A DNA stretch of 64,000 bases, taken from Ligustrum vulgare (taxonomy: Eukaryota > Streptophyta > Magnoliopsida > Lamiales > Oleaceae). This document shows positions 11,285 through 23,300 of this stretch, one piece after another. The translations under genes and the position numbers were made by a program. The notes under the pieces were generated by a model. It saw nothing but the letters and a program-made list of their open reading frames with translations. It did not search any database and was not told where the DNA came from. Within the stretch, counting starts at the first letter, position 1. Each line of letters begins with the position of its first letter. The stretch covers positions 44,443,466 through 44,507,465 of the forward strand of contig OY743183.1 in the NCBI GenBank assembly GCA_963555705.1. The letters are read 5' to 3'.

Positions 11285-11823
11285 GGGTGTGTTTGATATA
11301 TCCCTATTTTTCAGGAAAATGTCAAATCATGGAAAATATTTTTCAACTTTTGTATTTGTTGGTGTTTGGTTGACAAAATTTGCCTTGAAAAATATTTTCT
11401 TAGGTACAACCATTTAAAGCACAACTAACTCATTTGCCTTGAAAATATTTTCTTACCTATTTGTTAAGAAAATATTTTCCAGCTAAGGTGGAAAATCCTT
11501 TTGCGTCACGTTTGATCATTTTTATTATTGTTAATTGACTTATTTTTTTTCCAGAAATTAACATTATTATTATCAAGTACAAATGAGTTAAAAATTAAAT
11601 TTTTTATTTATTTATTAAAATAGTTAAATTTTGATTATTTGCCATGGAAAATAATATCAATCAAACAACAAAATTAGGAAAATCTCCCACTTTTTCACCT
11701 AGAAAATTAATCTAATCAAACACTTCCAATTATCATTTTTCAGGAAAATAATTTCCAGCCAAATCAATTCCTAGAAAATATTTTCCTACCATCTATTTTC
11801 CATCTTTTCTATCAAACACACCC
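11285..11823. mobile_element. PIF/Harbinger-like (Tourist-type) MITE
   Basis: The ends are perfect 14-bp inverted repeats, GGGTGTGTTTGATA on the left and its complement on the right. Both sides are flanked by TTA, the 3-bp target duplication of PIF/Harbinger elements. The 539-bp interior is AT-rich, with internal inverted stretches of GGAAAATATTTT-like words and no transposase. An hAT reading was considered, but no 8-bp duplication fits. Confidence 0.75.
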
Positions 11824-11854
11824 TTAGATTAACCAATAAATTGTCACCTTTCAG

Positions 11855-12360
11855 TAGGGGTGGGCGTGGGTTGGGTCGGGTCGGTTTTTTGCCCAACTCG
11901 AACCCAACCCACCATGGTCGGATTGATAAAAAATCAACCCAACCCAATTACGAATTCAAATCCAACCCAACCCACCAAATTTCGGTCGGGTTGGTCAGTT
12001 TGGGTTTTGACCCAATTAGTAAAATTTTTGAAAAAAAAAAATAATTCATGAATCTATCTTTAATTCAAATCAATTATGTATACTACAATAACCAAAAATA
12101 CAATAAATTGAACACTTGCTAATAAAATTAAAATATGTTCAATCAATATTTAAATAAATCAAATTTCATTACTTTAAAAAAAAAAAAAAACTGTCTTTTT
12201 TTTTTGGGTCGGGTTATTCACCCAACCCGCAACTGGCCCAACCCGAATTTTTTTTTTTTTAAAAAAAATTCGAACCCAACCCAATTTTCATGAAAAATCG
12301 ACCCAAATCGATCGAGTTGGATCGATTTAAACGGATTCGGTCGATTTTTGTCCAACCCTA
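11855..12360. mobile_element. hAT-like non-autonomous element rich in GGGTTGGGT words
   Basis: It starts TAGGGGTGGGC and ends GTCCAACCCTA, an imperfect terminal inverted repeat of hAT type. The flanking octamers CCTTTCAG (11847-11854) and CTTTTCAA (12361-12368) agree at six of eight positions, consistent with an old 8-bp target duplication. The interior has GGGTCGGGTCGG and CCAACCCAACCC words near the two ends and an AT-rich middle. No transposase is encoded. Confidence 0.65.
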
Positions 12361-12368
12361 CTTTTCAA

Positions 12369-12815
12369 GTCAAAATGCACTATCTTCTTTCTATCCAAGT
12401 ATTCCATTCCAAAAGCGATAACCATGGTTATCAAAAGCCTTTTTCGCACATCAAGATTCCAAATAATATTAGTCAAGAGTTCAATGAAAGAAGTATAAAT
12501 ATCATGTACACGGATGGAAGGGTTCTGACATGCTGGAGGATGTCAAGTCAACTCCAATATTTTAGGATTTTTAGTTTTGTAACAATTTTTTATTTCTTAT
12601 CACTTTGTTTGTTAATTAGTTTCCTATTTTTGTGTATATTTAAAATTCAAATCTTCCTTGTAATCTACCTATATATTACTTACATTACAATCATTAAATG
12701 AAAATACAAGTTCAAAATCATTACTTCTTATATCCTGCTTGCTTGCCATTTTCAAAGCTAATTAGTAGATGTAACCGACAAAAATAATACAAGACAATCT
12801 CATAAAGGATAGTAC
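12369..12815. other. No gene seen; probable intron DNA of the kinase relic
   Basis: This lies just downstream (minus strand) of kinase exon b. The next kinase exon would be expected here, but I find no catalytic-loop or activation-segment sequence. Either the downstream intron is long or the gene is truncated by the DNA elements at 11285-12360. Confidence 0.4.
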
Positions 12816-12978
12816 CTCTCGCTCTTTTGCAAAGCATTTCTCAAAGAGCCGTTAACCATGTATTCAGTAATAGTTGCGATTGAACCACCGCAACCATCAA
12901 GCACAACACCATAAAAAGCAACCACGTTGGGATGATGCAAGTCAGCAAGCTTGATTGGCTCATTCCAGAATCATCTCT
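12816..12978 (-). pseudogene. Raf-like protein kinase relic, exon b
   Basis: The minus strand translates to kinase subdomains [24 protein letters not shown], then [20 protein letters not shown]. The [19 protein letters not shown] run is characteristic of plant PB1/Raf-like MAPKKK-related kinases (family knowledge). The exon is bounded by CAG before AGAGATGAT (acceptor) and GAGAG before GTAC (donor, phase 2). One T is missing in the codon before WNE, causing a frameshift. The preceding exon lies at 41638-41766. Copia element B begins only 11 bp upstream of the acceptor. Confidence 0.8.
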
Positions 12979-12989
12979 CTGGTTATTCA

Positions 12990-14412
12990 TGTTGGGAACC
13001 CGGGTTGTTCTACTCACAAAAATTGATTTCTTGTGATAGATCATCCCGTTACAGGATTTTTTGTTCTATGTATTTAACTTGGAATAAATAATTTTGTGCA
13101 CATAAAAATAAAGATGTATTACCCTTGTAGCGTGCTTTACAATAATTTCTTTTCCACTGCTTCTTGATTCTACCAAAGCTTCAAACCCTCAAGCCTTCCT
13201 TGGTGTTATCCAATGACAGCTATGCAGGTGTATGGTCACCTTTATCAAGACCTAGGTTACACACGATTAGGGTTTCTTTCTAAAGGGGAAACACATACTG
13301 CACACTTTAGTGTGTGTCTCACCATTTTGCCAATTAGGTTAAGAAAAAATAGTCTTGGGAGACTATTTATAACCTCTTTACACTCCAAAACCCTACCAAC
13401 CCTAGAACTATAACCCAGGCCCATTTCTGCACAGCCCAATATAGGTAATAAGCCTGTATAAGCCTATTATAATGAAGCCAACGAGGGAACCTGATCGGAC
13501 TCAATTAAATTAAGCTCCAATAAATTAATTATGACCCGTCAACTCTTGATCAGTGAAAATTAATTTATTAATCACGTTCTATTCCACTACAAGAACGAGA
13601 TTGCACTCTTAGTAAAATTGAAATTACTGAAACAATTAATCAATAATTATATCCTCTGGCTTATCGTTCTTACATGTTACCCCCATCGATCAACTCGAAT
13701 ATTCGGAGCAAGTTAAAATGACCAAAATGCCCTTACCTGAATATTCATAAATTCAATTCTCAGCTCTCATTTTCTATCTGACAGTTCGATGTGATATAAT
13801 TACATCACATCATAGAATTCAACAGTCACTGTCGAATTCCTGAGCTCAGATTCAACTGTCCACTAGAAGAACCAGTGAGATTATGATCATACCTAAAAGG
13901 TGATGAATTCCATAATACGAATATATGTTCCTCATTAGTTCACTTTAATTTCCAAAGTATCGAGATATTGATCAGCAATTTGATCTCACCCATTGATACC
14001 TCAAAGAACTCCAAGTTAGTAATTGAAGTCCATTATCAGATTAGGATTAATGTCCCACGTATGATAGTGAAGTGAAATTAAATTTGTATGGTCAATGTCA
14101 CAAATTAATTTCACGTGGTCCCGTCCAATACGTTCCAAATGCATTCTCAATTTTATTACCAAAGTCAAAGATAGACTTTAATAAAACCGAGACGATATTA
14201 TCAAAATAAATTGTCCATATTTATTTATTGATTGTGAACGTTAATTTTAGATCGAATTACAAATTGAATCTTTCTGTGTTTAACAACTTAAATACTCAAT
14301 CTGTAATATCAAATCGACCCATGGACAAACGCAACATCATATTAATACAATCAATTAATATTTTATTTTAAATGTCATGAATTATACTCTATGGGCATAT
14401 ATAATTCCAACA
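12990..14412 (-). repeat. 3' LTR of Copia element B
   Basis: In its own orientation it begins TGTTGGAATTATATATGCCC and ends GGGTTCCCAACA, 1423 bp. It matches 41877-43285 (plus strand) over its length and 34844-35443 in part. A TATA box TATAAATAG lies on the minus strand near 13365-13373, where copy B' has a mutated ACAAATAG. The purine tract AAGGGCAAGTGGGAGAT (complement of about 14413-14430) precedes it. Confidence 0.85.
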
Positions 14413-14599
14413 ATCTCCCACTTGCCCTTAGAGTATACATGAAACATCGAATCATCCATCTTGTCAACATCATCATTACATTAATGATTATTTTCTCAAT
14501 CAAGATGATAACTCCTTTCGATGTAAGTCACGGTTGTATAATAAACAATCCAAGATTGTGTTATACCCAACCAATTAACTACATTATCTCCCAGTTATA

Positions 14600-14637
14600 T
14601 TCCAATTTTGACGACTCTCGAGTCGTCAAAATTGGAA
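14600..14637. repeat. 38-bp near-perfect palindrome
   Basis: Two 17-bp perfectly complementary arms (TTCCAATTTTGACGACT and its complement) surround the 4-bp centre CTCG. It sits inside Copia B, about 190 bp from the 3' LTR. The matching part of copy B' is deleted, so I cannot tell whether the family normally has it. Confidence 0.8.
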
Positions 14638-15910
14638 ATTTAGATAGTATCTTATTAGGAGAATACTCATAAGATAGATAAAGTCCACAAAGTACATTTT
14701 TCCTTTCAAGACTTCAATATTGCAAATTTAGATAGTATCTTATTATTACTTGAAACTTGAGACTATTTTATTTTATTTTTCTCCCACTATTAGAAATTAG
14801 GATGTATAGAAAAAATAAACAGTCATCTACAAGTCTTTCAAGTCTAATTGTTGGTACCAACTACCATTTAATGAAAATTCTCTCACATATAAGTAGAGTG
14901 TCATTCAAATAAATGGTCTCGAAAACTGTCTCATCTTTCTGTATACACGAGTATACTTAAGATATATCAAGATTTTGATCAAGAACATGTATTACAATGG
15001 TTCTATCAAATTCTATATTTCATATCTTGAACAATTACCCAAATCCAATGTTGAAAACTTATAAGTCATGAATTTTAATTTCATGGTCTTTAGTATGAAC
15101 TCATCAAATTACACTTTGTAAACGATTTCCTCAAGATGTATTCAAGATACAACATCTTGACATCCATTTGTCGTACCTTATTTTGACAATGAACAACAAT
15201 GGATAAAAGATCCAGGTAAACTTTTGCTTGGCGATTGGTGAGAAGGGTTTCACAAACCCACAACCATAAGCCTTGCAGTAAAGGTAGGTAAACTTTTGCA
15301 TGGCGATTGGTGAGAAGGGTTTCACAAACCCACAACCATAAGCCTTGCACTAAAGGCATTAACATTTCCATCTAACCCTCTTTTATCATCTTAAAAATCA
15401 TCACACCCTATAGGTTTGACCCCATTGGGTGCGTCTACAAATATCTAAACATTGTTGGATTACTAAGAATCTAATTCCGAGTTCACATTCACCTTCCATG
15501 ATTTCAAGTCTATAACTTCTACCACTTCCCTGAATGAGGAGTCATTCTCTTATTTCAGTAGAGACTGTCTAAAAAACTCTCCTTAGAATAAGCCTCAAGA
15601 AGGTGGTCTTACAACCCTCCCATTCCAATTAGTCACTAGAAGTGCATTTTCATTATGTCCAAATATAGTTACTTCCTCTCCTCCCACTACTTGGTCATAT
15701 CTCTTATTGGGATCAACCTCTCCACTATCTCCCTATGAACATAAAGAGGAGGTGGAATAGTGAGAACTTCTTCGACTACAACCTTTGGTTTTCCCCTGTC
15801 CATGGGGATCACCAAGCAATAATAGTAGTTGAACCAGTTGCCCATTTCTCCCACTAGGATCAGCAATCATCGGTTCCGTAGGAAGTTCCAAATCATCAAG
15901 ATTAATTCTA

Positions 15911-16633
15911 GGGTAATTATATTGACACCACTAATTTTTTTAACCATACCATAATTTTCATATTTACTAAATTGACCGCAATTAAATTTACAATAATAAC
16001 AACCCATTATATTAGTTTCTTATTTTTTATTCTACTTATGTACACCACAAATATGAAAAACCATAAATTTTAGAATCTGATCTCAAAGCCATTGACCAAT
16101 TATGGAAGTAGTTAAGTGACCACAAATTTGGTTAAGTGTACAGAAGAAGATTTAGAAGAAAATGAACGGGGATTTCACCAAATTCTTCATCAAAGTTGGT
16201 TGGATGAAATAGCTTGAATCTTCAGAAGTTGAGCAATACAATTACCGGTCATTCATTGTTTAGGGTTTAGGAAGTTGGTAAATTGATAATGTTTATTTTC
16301 TAGTAAAGATCCCATTTATCGATAAATTTTCCAATGAAAAATGCACTCAGATAATATTAAAATAATTAAATGGCTAATTAATGGATTTTCTGGTATCCTC
16401 TCTATTATCAATTTACTGATAAATGTGATCATTATTCCATTAAAACATTGCTTGATAAAGCCAATTTTCATCATTTTCTTTGCATTGTGGTGTACATGTT
16501 TTATTTTCATTTTATTTAGTGAAGGTTATATTTGTAAAAAGACTGTGGTGTAGTTATAAAATTCATGTTTTAATAAATGTGTATATATAATGTGGCGTGG
16601 TTAACAAAATTAGTGGTGTCAATATAATTACCC
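15911..16633. mobile_element. MULE-type MITE inside Copia B
   Basis: Long terminal inverted repeats start GGGTAATTATATTGACACC on both ends and match for about 28 bases, then imperfectly to about 40. The flanks TTAATTCTA (15902-15910 and 16634-16642) are an exact 9-bp duplication, diagnostic of Mutator-like elements. The 723-bp body is AT-rich and encodes no transposase. Copy B' lacks it, so it inserted after the two copies separated. Confidence 0.9.
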
Positions 16634-19269
16634 TTAATTCTATGCGAAAATCTAGAATCAAGTTGTTTGAACCACGTTCTAACATCTTGTCCAATAGAAT
16701 TTTACTTGTGAATTTGAATTCTTCTATATGCCTTATATCCTCTAAGAAAGTTACATTTGCACTCAACAAATACTTTCTTGACCAAAGGACTATAGAAGAA
16801 ATAATTTCTAGTTTTGTTGTATACCTTATAAATAATCAAACCTTCATTGTTGCCTCCATTTCTTCATCCTTCCCTTCAGCATGTATGTCAAAAGTCCCAA
16901 AATCTGAATGTGGTATAGACTGGGCTTGCGCCCATGCCACAACACTAGGGGTATTTCAAGAAACGAATAAATGGTACCAGGCTATGAAGGAACCTGATTA
17001 TCTCCGGTGTACATTCTCAAATGAAACTAGTAATGAGGACAACTCATCATTGATTTGGTATTACCTTGTTCTCCTTTTTCCATAAATGGTTCCTAAACTT
17101 ATATGAGAGATACATACATCTCGATCAAATCGAAGTGTCTCGATTCTCTTAATTACTTCTCAACTTCTGTCCAAAATTCTAAAATTTCTTTAACATTTCA
17201 GAGCAATGAGATATTAAGTATAGAATCGAGTTCTGGAGTGATCATCAATAAAAGTGAAGAATTACTCGTACTCTCACGTATCTTGAGCACAAAAGAATCC
17301 ACACATATCGAAGTGTATTAATCTCCAAACTCTTATGTCCATTTAAGGACTCTTGGTTATCTAATCCTCTAAACAAGATTTAGAAAACAATATAGATTCT
17401 ACCTCAGATCCTTTTGTGGTCCATCCCTTACGAGTATTAGAATCGAGTTTTTGGATAAGTGTAATTAAGCCTACGATCTTAATCATTTTACCCTCTAAAT
17501 AAAATTCAAAAGCTCACATAGATTCCACCTCCAAAATTCTTAGAGGCTATCTTTACTAGTCTTTGAATCTTATTCAGATAAATATGATTATCTTAAGATC
17601 TTATCAAAGAGTTCATTAATACAAGGAATCATCTATCCCCTATCATTTGAAGTAATATTATACTTAGAACCATTAACAAGGCTTTGAGATTGTTAACTAT
17701 TTGTCTCGTAGTAATAAGAGCATTATTCAACTTTATTCCAATTCAAAAGGGAGATTAAGTGCCAAATAATTCCACCCAAATAGGATAGAGACAAAATAAT
17801 AATTAAAGTTGTTTCGCAAACACAAAATCCCAACGGCTCTCTCCATATTACTATACCCGTGCTTATCCTTATAGTATACTCTATCTCTCATTGAGCCATT
17901 TGGTCACCTAGGACCATATTGCAAAAACTTGCAATAGTGATTAGTTACTCTAGAATCTATAATCAAGATAGACTCAATTACTAACCATAACACAATGAAT
18001 AGAGTCTTCATATTATAGAGTTTCCAGGAAAGGCTACTCCTCATTAATCCTATATTTGCTCAAAGCAAAAAGGTTAGAGAGCCTACCATACTATCCGTTA
18101 CTTTAAAATAATCTATACTCTATGAATAGCTTACTGTTAGTTTTATGATATTGACATTTCCTATTTTTCACGAATGTATAATTTAATAAAACTTAATTTA
18201 ATTACTAAATACGTGTATTTAGTAAAGTTCAATTAAATTATGCATATTTTTATTGAAGAAAAATATCATTGATTTTTGAGATAAATATTGTTTTATTGAA
18301 AAGATAATGATCAAGAAAATATTGATATTTACTTGATCGTAATCACGAAAATCTTTGATCATAATCTCGAAAATATGTTGGTAGTATTCTTGATAATATC
18401 TTGTGTTTATTCTTGGTATCCAAGATATGGTAAGTATCTTCTTGATATGGTCAAGAATATTTCATTCTTATCCTTGCATATGGTAAGATGTGTTGGACGA
18501 AAATCTATGTAGGGAAATTCTTGATAAGGGCCGAAATTATGAAGTCCATATTTATGTTAATCACGTGATTGATTAACTTATGGTAAGATTACATGATTTA
18601 TCTATATCTTGGTTATGGTAAGATTTAGTTAAGAATATTTATCTTACCTTTTATTAATTATCTCTACCATGTTTTGCAGGTTGTAGAGATCTTGTGCAAT
18701 AAGGAAACTTGGGAACCAAGTAAACCTAATTGCACTATAAAGAGAAGGAAAATGGGACGTTTTCTGTGTGACGTGAAAATACAAAAAACCGTGTGGAGTT
18801 CTACAAAAATACACGTCCACGTTAGAAGTCTTGAAGCCTACTTTCGTGTGGTGCACTAATACAAACGGCTTCATTCGTGTTGTGACTTCAATACTCCGGG
18901 AGGAGGATTCAATCACTTAGAGGAGGAAATAAATTCAGCGTAAAGATCAAACGGGAGGTTTGAATCAAGATCGAACGGGAGTTCGTGTTGCTGAAAAGTG
19001 TAGCAGAATCAAAGAAAACTACTGAAGAGTGGTGGGACGCCATCTCACATTACATGCCACAGAAGGATCAAGGAGTGATCTATTTCTTGGATATTTAATA
19101 AAGTCTATGCGTAGATTTATCATGTAGTTTAGATTGATCAGTATAAACTCTTTCCTTATATAGTGATTTGTTTTTGTTCGCAGGATGCGAACCGTGGGTT
19201 TTCCCTGTTAGGGTTTTTTCCACATTAAGCTCAAATTATTGTGTTCTTGTCCATTTATAATTCCGCACA

Positions 19270-19941
19270 TGTTGACCACAAAATCCGGCAGGACCTTGGA
19301 CCAACACGTCTCAGCTCCTCCCTCTTGAACACGTGGCTCTCCTGCGCACTGTGACAAACAATCAGTTTGCAAAGGGGGCTGAGGTGGCTCCCGTTTGCAC
19401 TCCGATGCCAAAGTTAGTACTCATTTTTAGGTAAATATGTGTTGGGTGCGGGAGATATAAATGTGTAGAAGAGAGAAAAGGGAGTGAGAGAAATGTATAT
19501 TGATAAAGGTATGAAATTGCTAACCTCTGACTTGGAGACAATTGTGCTTCATTTATAGAGGAACTTCTTGTCTCGGATCACGACATGTGGCATACTTTAC
19601 ACTTGTCATCACCCTAGCTCATGGAGGTGACAACCTTGCTTTTCAACCGTAATCATTGCTACATTTCGTAGGGGATGGGCGCCTGTCACGTCTTGGTAAA
19701 GGAACTGTCCCATCACTGACTCCATCTTTCTTCTGGTCAACGCCATAAAGCGCCCCGGCTGAGTATAAAGCACATCGGCTAGGCGTTAACCAGGTCGGCT
19801 AAAGAGGTTTGCTTGACGTACCACCTCGGCATTTATCCCAAGGTGATATTTTAGGCCTTAGCTGTGGGTCAAGGTCCGTTGGGCCACTATTGGGCCTTCG
19901 CTGGTGGATCACTGTACCTTTCTTTGGGCCCGGATTCAACA
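19270..19941 (-). repeat. 3' LTR of element D
   Basis: In element orientation it begins TGTTGAATCCGGGCCC and ends GGATTTTGTGGTCAACA. It is the same length as the partner at 30804-31475. A minus-strand TATA box (CTCTATAAAT) is at 19551-19560. The purine tract GGATTTGAGGGACTAG (complement of 19942-19957) lies immediately upstream in element orientation. Confidence 0.9.
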
Positions 19942-20380
19942 CTAGTCCCTCAAATCCAAAGGGATCATTCATGGTCGTGTAGGATTTTCCATGACTTCCC
20001 AGCATTAACCTTTTAGGGAGTCAATAATGATATTCCTTATGTAAGGTTCGGATCCATATTATAGCCGATCTTATGCCTCGGATTTTCCCTCCTAAATGGG
20101 GCCGGGACCGTACTAGCGCGCTTCTTAGGCGGCGCATTTAATTCAGAGGGGTGATTGGTATCTATTTCCAAGAAATATATATATAAAATGGGAGGGGAGT
20201 AGCATTTCGCAGTGCGTGGTATTTACTGTGGTAGTTGAACGGTTTTGTCCCTCCTTTTGACGGCTGGCGCTTTGATTAGCCCATTCTCCAAGAAGCGTGG
20301 GTTAACCACATTAATCATACGGCTCACAAAAATCAAGGAATCTAGATCGTTGGGATCCCTATAAATCCTTCTTCATTTTA
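19942..20380. promoter_or_regulatory. Promoter region of the antisense gene of element D
   Basis: On the plus strand, upstream of the antisense gene, there are two TATA-like boxes: TATATATATAAAATGGG around 20177-20193 and CCCTATAAATCC at 20357-20368. The second would place transcript starts about 30 bases on, roughly 300 bases before the ATG at 20700. On the minus strand the same stretch is the untranslated DNA before the 3' LTR. Promoter activity is inferred from sequence only. Confidence 0.5.
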
Positions 20381-23300
20381 TTGTTTCCTCTTTTACCACT
20401 TTCTAAGAGTCTTTGCAGCAATACTCTGGCGAAAGCTTGTTCCGTTTTTCTCTTTCCTGCAAGTTTCGAGTCTTCCCTACCCAGCGTCCGCCTTTACTGT
20501 TCCACAGTTCCTTTATCGGTGAGTTCTTCATTCCCAGTGCACAATTTCGAGCATTCGTCATCTGAAGGTAAACCTCTTGGTGTCTCTATATGCGAGACTT
20601 TTCTATTTTTAGTTCCTTATTGTGGGTTTGAAAATTTTGTTTTTGCACCTTGTTTTTCTTTCGTTGAGTCTGACCCACCTTTAAAACAAAAGAAAAAAAT
20701 GGAAAGAGTTGAGGGAACGGGTTCACAAGAAATGTTAGCAATGGCGATTCCCGTCAGAGGTTTCTGCCCCATCTCTTTATCGGCTTTTAGTTCCCGTTTC
20801 TTTAGGGAGCAGATTAAGAGGAGAAATAGGAAAACCAGTGGCATAATTTATTTGAGTGATTCTGACAGCGAAGAAGAAAAACACCAGAACTACATGGCTC
20901 ATCTGTCATCTGAAGAGGAATCCGCGCTAAGAGAACTCCGAAGCAAACGAGACAGGGATTTGGGAAGAGAAGAGGCGGTGGGCTCCTCTTCAGGTCACCA
21001 GGACCTCGGCTTGATTGTTAGGGCACCGTTTAGGGTGCATAGGGAAGAGTTGGATTTGGCTGCAGAGGAGATCGCTTAGGTAGAAGACTGGGTTGACCAG
21101 GTCAACAAAGTTTCGGGCTACCATGTTGATCCCGATCCAAACCCAGAGTCATGGAAAAGCAGTGAGGTTGCTACTTAAATCCGGAGGGTCGATTTGACCG
21201 CAGCTTCGGCAAAATTCAGGCTTCCAGAAGGGGTCCATTTGGTGCACCCTACCCCTTCCTGCCGACCTTGCAGCCCTCCCCCAGGCCAGACGACCATATG
21301 CTACGATGCCCTTTCTTGCGGGATGAGGCTCCCCCTGCACCCCTTCTTCAGGGCATTGCTCAGGAACTATAACTTGTGCCCCTACCAGCTGGCCTCCAAT
21401 TTCTGGACTTAGGTTGTGGGCACGTGGTTGGCGTGGCAAGAGGTCAACCCTGATCATCCCATCTCATTGCACATCATTCACACTCTCTATACTTTGAAGA
21501 AATCAGTTAGAAGGGAGAGAGATGTGAGATCGGACGTTAAGGATTGGTACTGTTTGTCCCCCAGAGGCTCTTATACTCCTGTTATTACCGGTCACCCTAC
21601 CTCAATAAAGAACTGGAGGAACCAGTAGTTCTGGGTTGCTGGGGAGTGGCAGAGTTCTCCTGTGGACCCTAGTCCAGAAATTACAGTTCCCCGAACTCTT
21701 TCCCTACCTAGTGAGTCTTGTATTTGCTTTAGAGTCTTTAAGTGTCACGCGTCTTTTGCTCTTTCATCCATATTCACTTTTCTTGACTGCTTTTTAACAT
21801 ATTATTGGCTTATGGCAGGGGACACTTTTGCCCATCTTCTTCTTGACGCAGATCTAGCGGCAGTAAGGCATCTATTTGCCTACAAGGACACTTTCCAAGA
21901 GGTCATCCAACAGAACAAATTATTCGTTAAGCACGGTCTTATGCGAGCCATGAGTAAGTTCGCCTCCTTATTGTTGTTACATCTTGTGGTCTTTTCCGTT
22001 CATAACCCCCATTTTCCTCCTTTCCTTGCTAGGTTCCAAAGAATTCCCGAAGATTTCTTTAAAGGGCCTCATGGCTACGAAGATCCCTCCTGCTCTGCGC
22101 CACGGGAGCGAGGTGAAAGAAAGCAGAAAGCGGTTTTGACCGACCTGCAAATTGGGGTGGCAAAGGAAGTGTCTGAGAAGTCTACTGCCCAACTCCAGGG
22201 CCCTCTTCCAGCTCTACTGCCACTACCCACTCTGCTGCCAGTGGGTCCCCAACTGCCCAACATTGCTGGGGAGGCAGATCCTGAAAGAGGCGTTGCCAAA
22301 GGAAAAGGGAAGAGGTCGGATAGAGGCGGATCCAAGAGGGGCAGGGAGACTAAAGATGTCTCAGTACCACCTTTCTTGTCCGAGGACATATTGGAGCAAG
22401 CACCTGAGGAGGAGCCCGCCCCCTTAAAAATGCTCAGAAAAGGTAAAGGCAAGGAGTCCACTTCCGCACCTCCGCCACCAATGATTGAGGAATTAGAGGA
22501 CGAGCCATCTGTACCCATCCCAGGCTTGGCTTATGAAGTGACACCAGAGGGGGCGGAAGAGATCAAGCATATTAAAACCAGCATCCTCCCCAGAGACGTC
22601 ACTTTCAGCCGTTCGCTGTTCGACTCCCCCAGTTCCCCTCCAGCCAGGGCTGCATTTATCACTGAACAATTTTGGACGAAGGGTTGGTCTGCCTTCTCCT
22701 CAAGCACCAGTCCATCCCGGAAGCTACTCGCCGCCAAGGCCATGAATGTCAGGGCACTGGCCCTCATCGACGAGGTGGAATCGTCCGTGGAGGAGGCGCC
22801 GAGGGACAAGAAGAATGCTGAGACTGCGCTCTGGCATGCAGACAATATGCTCAAGGAGATCAATGACCTCAAGGCCCAGCTGCTCATAGCCCGTAAATCT
22901 TCCTCAGAAGAGAGGGCTAATGCGAAGCGCCTCCAGGAGGACAATGACAAACTGAAGCATGACCTCCAGGCCTCTGAGTCAGACGTGGCGGTCTTGTGCA
23001 AGAAATTGGCTGATTCCAACCATGCACAGTCTATCGCCTCTGAGGCCCTGGCCGCCGCTAATGCAGCCAAGTTGAAGCTAGAAGCTGAGGTGGCAGCGGT
23101 AAATGAAAAATTGGGGAGGGAGCTGGAGGCTAAGGCGAAAGCAGAAGAGGACCTTGCCTCTCTAGAAAAGCACATGCAAACGAGGATTACTGAAGTCTTG
23201 GAGCAGACTGTCGCGACACGGGTGGAGAATGCTTTAAGCACTAGAGTGTCGGAAGCTCTCCAAAACTTCAAGGACACCTTTGAAGAGACCCCTGAGTACG

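Larger units (their letters stand above)
14413..18134 (-). pseudogene. Copia B pol relic (integrase and reverse transcriptase parts)
   Basis: Read on the minus strand and compared with copy B', this holds scattered Copia blocks: integrase-end words around 16640-17320 (FKFTSKILLDKMLERGSNN at about 16670-16725) and a reverse transcriptase block at about 15140-15220 resembling the L-L-S-I-A ... Q-M-D-V-K motif (LLSIVVHCQNKVRQMDVK). Every frame is interrupted. A 72-bp tandem duplication occurs at about 15217-15360 and a 723-bp MULE-type MITE at 15911-16633. The plus-strand open frames here are antisense to these blocks and not real genes. Confidence 0.7.

Noticed and set aside
11282..11826. hAT classification for the first MITE
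   Set aside because: TAGGG ends could suggest hAT, but the 8-bp flanks do not match, while TTA on both sides with GGGTGTG ends fits Harbinger.
11841..12051. Open frames in the GGGTTGGGT-rich DNA
   Set aside because: They lie inside the hAT-like non-autonomous element and encode Asn/Pro/Thr repeats only.
16597..17321. Plus-strand open frames in the Copia B region
   Set aside because: They are antisense to Copia integrase blocks and recur as antisense frames in copy B' (46719-46937), so they reflect pol on the other strand.
22531..23277. Minus-strand open frame of 248 codons
   Set aside because: It is the complement of the Ala/Glu-rich coiled-coil part of the antisense gene; Ser/Ala-rich with no motif, a compositional shadow.
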